From positions 62,001-126,000 of the forward strand of contig JAPPAR010000013.1 in assembly GCA_026705445.1 (NCBI GenBank): a stretch of 64,000 nt of DNA. Reading direction: 5' to 3'. The stretch is from Candidatus Dadabacteria bacterium. Lineage in GTDB: Bacteria > Desulfobacterota_D > UBA1144 > Nemesobacterales > Nemesobacteraceae. The notes beneath the pieces were generated by a model that was given only the letters and a program-made list of their open reading frames with translations, was not told where the DNA came from and did not search any database. Both the position numbers and the translations under genes were made by a program. This document shows, piece by piece, positions 62,951-64,000 of the stretch; position 1 is the first letter of the stretch; the number at the start of each line of letters is the position of its first letter.

Positions 62951-63892
62951 ATGCGAGTCGTAGTTGCTAAACCCAGAGGATTCTGCGCGGGAGTCGAAAG
63001 GGCTATCGAAATAGTTGAAAGAGCCCTTGAGATGTACGGGCCCCCTATATATGTGCGCCACGCCATAGTGCACAACACAAGGGTAGTCGATTCACTGAGA
63101 GAAAAAGGCGCCGTATTCGTGGAGGAGCTTGATGAAATCAAAAACCCCGCGGCACGGGTTATTTTCAGCGCCCACGGCGTAAGTCCGGCGGTAATCGAGC
63201 AAGCCCGGCAGAGAGGTTTCCAGATAGTGGACGCCGTCTGTCCGCTCGTTACCAAGGTGCACAATGAGGTGAGGCACTACTCCGAGGCGGGATACACGAT
63301 AATACTCGTGGGACACAGAAACCACGTTGAAGTCATAGGCACCAAGGGCGAGGCCCCTGACAGCGTGGTGGTAGTGGAATCCGTGGAAGAAGCTCTCTCG
63401 GTTAACGTCCCGGACCCGGAAAAAACAGCTTACGTGACGCAGACCACACTCAGTGTTGATGACACCAGGGAAATAGTCGCGGCGCTTGAAAGGCGCTTTC
63501 CGAAAATCGTAAAGCCATCCAAGCTCGATATCTGCTACGCGACGCAGAACCGCCAGGACGCCGTGAAGAAACTTGCCGAAATCTCAGACGTTATCTTCAT
63601 AGTGGGATCGCCGGAGAGTTCAAACTCAAACAGGCTGGTCGAAGTGGCCAAGTCCTGTGGGGTGCGGGAAGCCTACCTGATTGAGGACACAAAAGGACTC
63701 GGCGGCGTGGGAGACCTGAACAAGGACATTACCGTAGGCATAAGCTCAGGAGCTTCAACCCCGGAAGTGATAATTGAAGAGCTGCTGGCAAAGCTCAGAG
63801 ACATGGGAGCCGCCACTTTCGAAGAGTTCAGCCTGAAGGAGGAGTCAACAAAGTTTCCCTTTCCCCACTCGCTCGAATTCTCAACGGGGTGA
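62951..63892 (+). CDS. ispH: 4-hydroxy-3-methylbut-2-enyl diphosphate reductase
   Basis: 313 residues from ATG 62951 (MRVVVAKPRGFCAGV). The three Fe-S Cys are visible in RGFCAGV, VDAVCPLVTKVH and KLDICYATQNRQ, with the catalytic Glu in GHRNHVEVIGTKGE. Last step of the MEP isoprenoid pathway, forming IPP and DMAPP. Divergent from pyrF. Confidence 0.96.
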   Translation: MRVVVAKPRGFCAGVERAIEIVERALEMYGPPIYVRHAIVHNTRVVDSLREKGAVFVEELDEIKNPAARVIFSAHGVSPAVIEQARQRGFQIVDAVCPLVTKVHNEVRHYSEAGYTIILVGHRNHVEVIGTKGEAPDSVVVVESVEEALSVNVPDPEKTAYVTQTTLSVDDTREIVAALERRFPKIVKPSKLDICYATQNRQDAVKKLAEISDVIFIVGSPESSNSNRLVEVAKSCGVREAYLIEDTKGLGGVGDLNKDITVGISSGASTPEVIIEELLAKLRDMGAATFEEFSLKEESTKFPFPHSLEFSTG

Positions 63893-64000
63893 ACCGTTGT
63901 TAAGGAAAAACACTCGCTGGATAAACCGAGGAAGTCGTCGCCCGCTGGCTCTCAGTTGCTGAAAACTTCATTTTTCCCTGCTTGGCAACGATTTATATTA

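Overview
The window looks like a chromosomal stretch of an uncultured, mesophilic Gram-negative bacterium of roughly balanced GC. Evidence is the lipoproteins with lipoboxes, a beta-barrel porin, a periplasmic multiheme cytochrome and a C-terminal sorting-signal protein. Core enzymes (RF2 with a programmed frameshift, PilM, IspH, AroC, ArgG, QueA, tetrahydrofolate enzymes, PepF, RluD) fit a deltaproteobacterium-like or Dadabacteria-like lineage, but the sequence alone does not settle the taxonomy.

Layout. 1-5.7 kb: end of an ABC transporter, a TauE/SafE exporter, a secreted Cache-like protein with a C-terminal anchor, then a cytochrome b / eleven-heme cytochrome c / heme lipoprotein operon. 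5.8-7.6 kb: a Fic gene with AT-rich flank. 7.6-14.3 kb: agmatine-to-putrescine pair (aguB, aguA), a GIY-YIG nuclease, MGMT, acyl-CoA dehydrogenase, an LLM flavoenzyme and a REP-associated transposase-like gene. 14.3-23.9 kb: pepF, hpt, folK, folB, a pteridine-reductase-like SDR, then transketolase, glucose-6-phosphate isomerase and ribose-5-phosphate isomerase (sugar phosphate block), and a CBS protein. 23.9-32.5 kb: siroheme sulfite/nitrite reductase, DUF4186, a JAMM-DinG helicase fusion, tRNA-Ser, a second Fic gene with its own operator-like repeats, RNase R. 32.6-39 kb: an operon of XRE regulator, membrane sensor-like protein, lipoprotein and PilM; a frameshifted DUF3574 lipoprotein; tRNA-Phe; amt with a sigma-54-type promoter and a porin. 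39-47.5 kb: fmt, prfB-nadK-nuclease-like operon, a decayed HigB with retained antitoxin, an aminotransferase, an orphan antitoxin, and an epimerase-aroC operon. 47.6-50.6 kb: an island with tyrosine integrase and a restriction-modification locus whose methyltransferase is split in two opposite orientations. 50.6-64 kb: queA-argG, a five-gene lipid/sulfotransferase-type cluster, and housekeeping genes (pgeF, rluD, SAM hydrolase, MBL hydrolase, pyrF, ispH).

The most interesting region is the R-M locus. The N-terminal two thirds of an amino-methyltransferase lies on the plus strand. An Eco47II-like endonuclease and the missing methyltransferase C-terminus lie on the minus strand, and the two break points share a 13-bp inverted repeat. 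Inverting the intervening 0.8 kb would rebuild an in-frame methyltransferase overlapping the endonuclease start codon, so the locus may be phase variable or a frozen inversion. Other points of note are the catalytically altered RAYT gene with a consensus leaderless promoter, the likely CTG start of hpt, the T-run frameshift in DUF3574, the Fic operator, and the orphan pilM operon.
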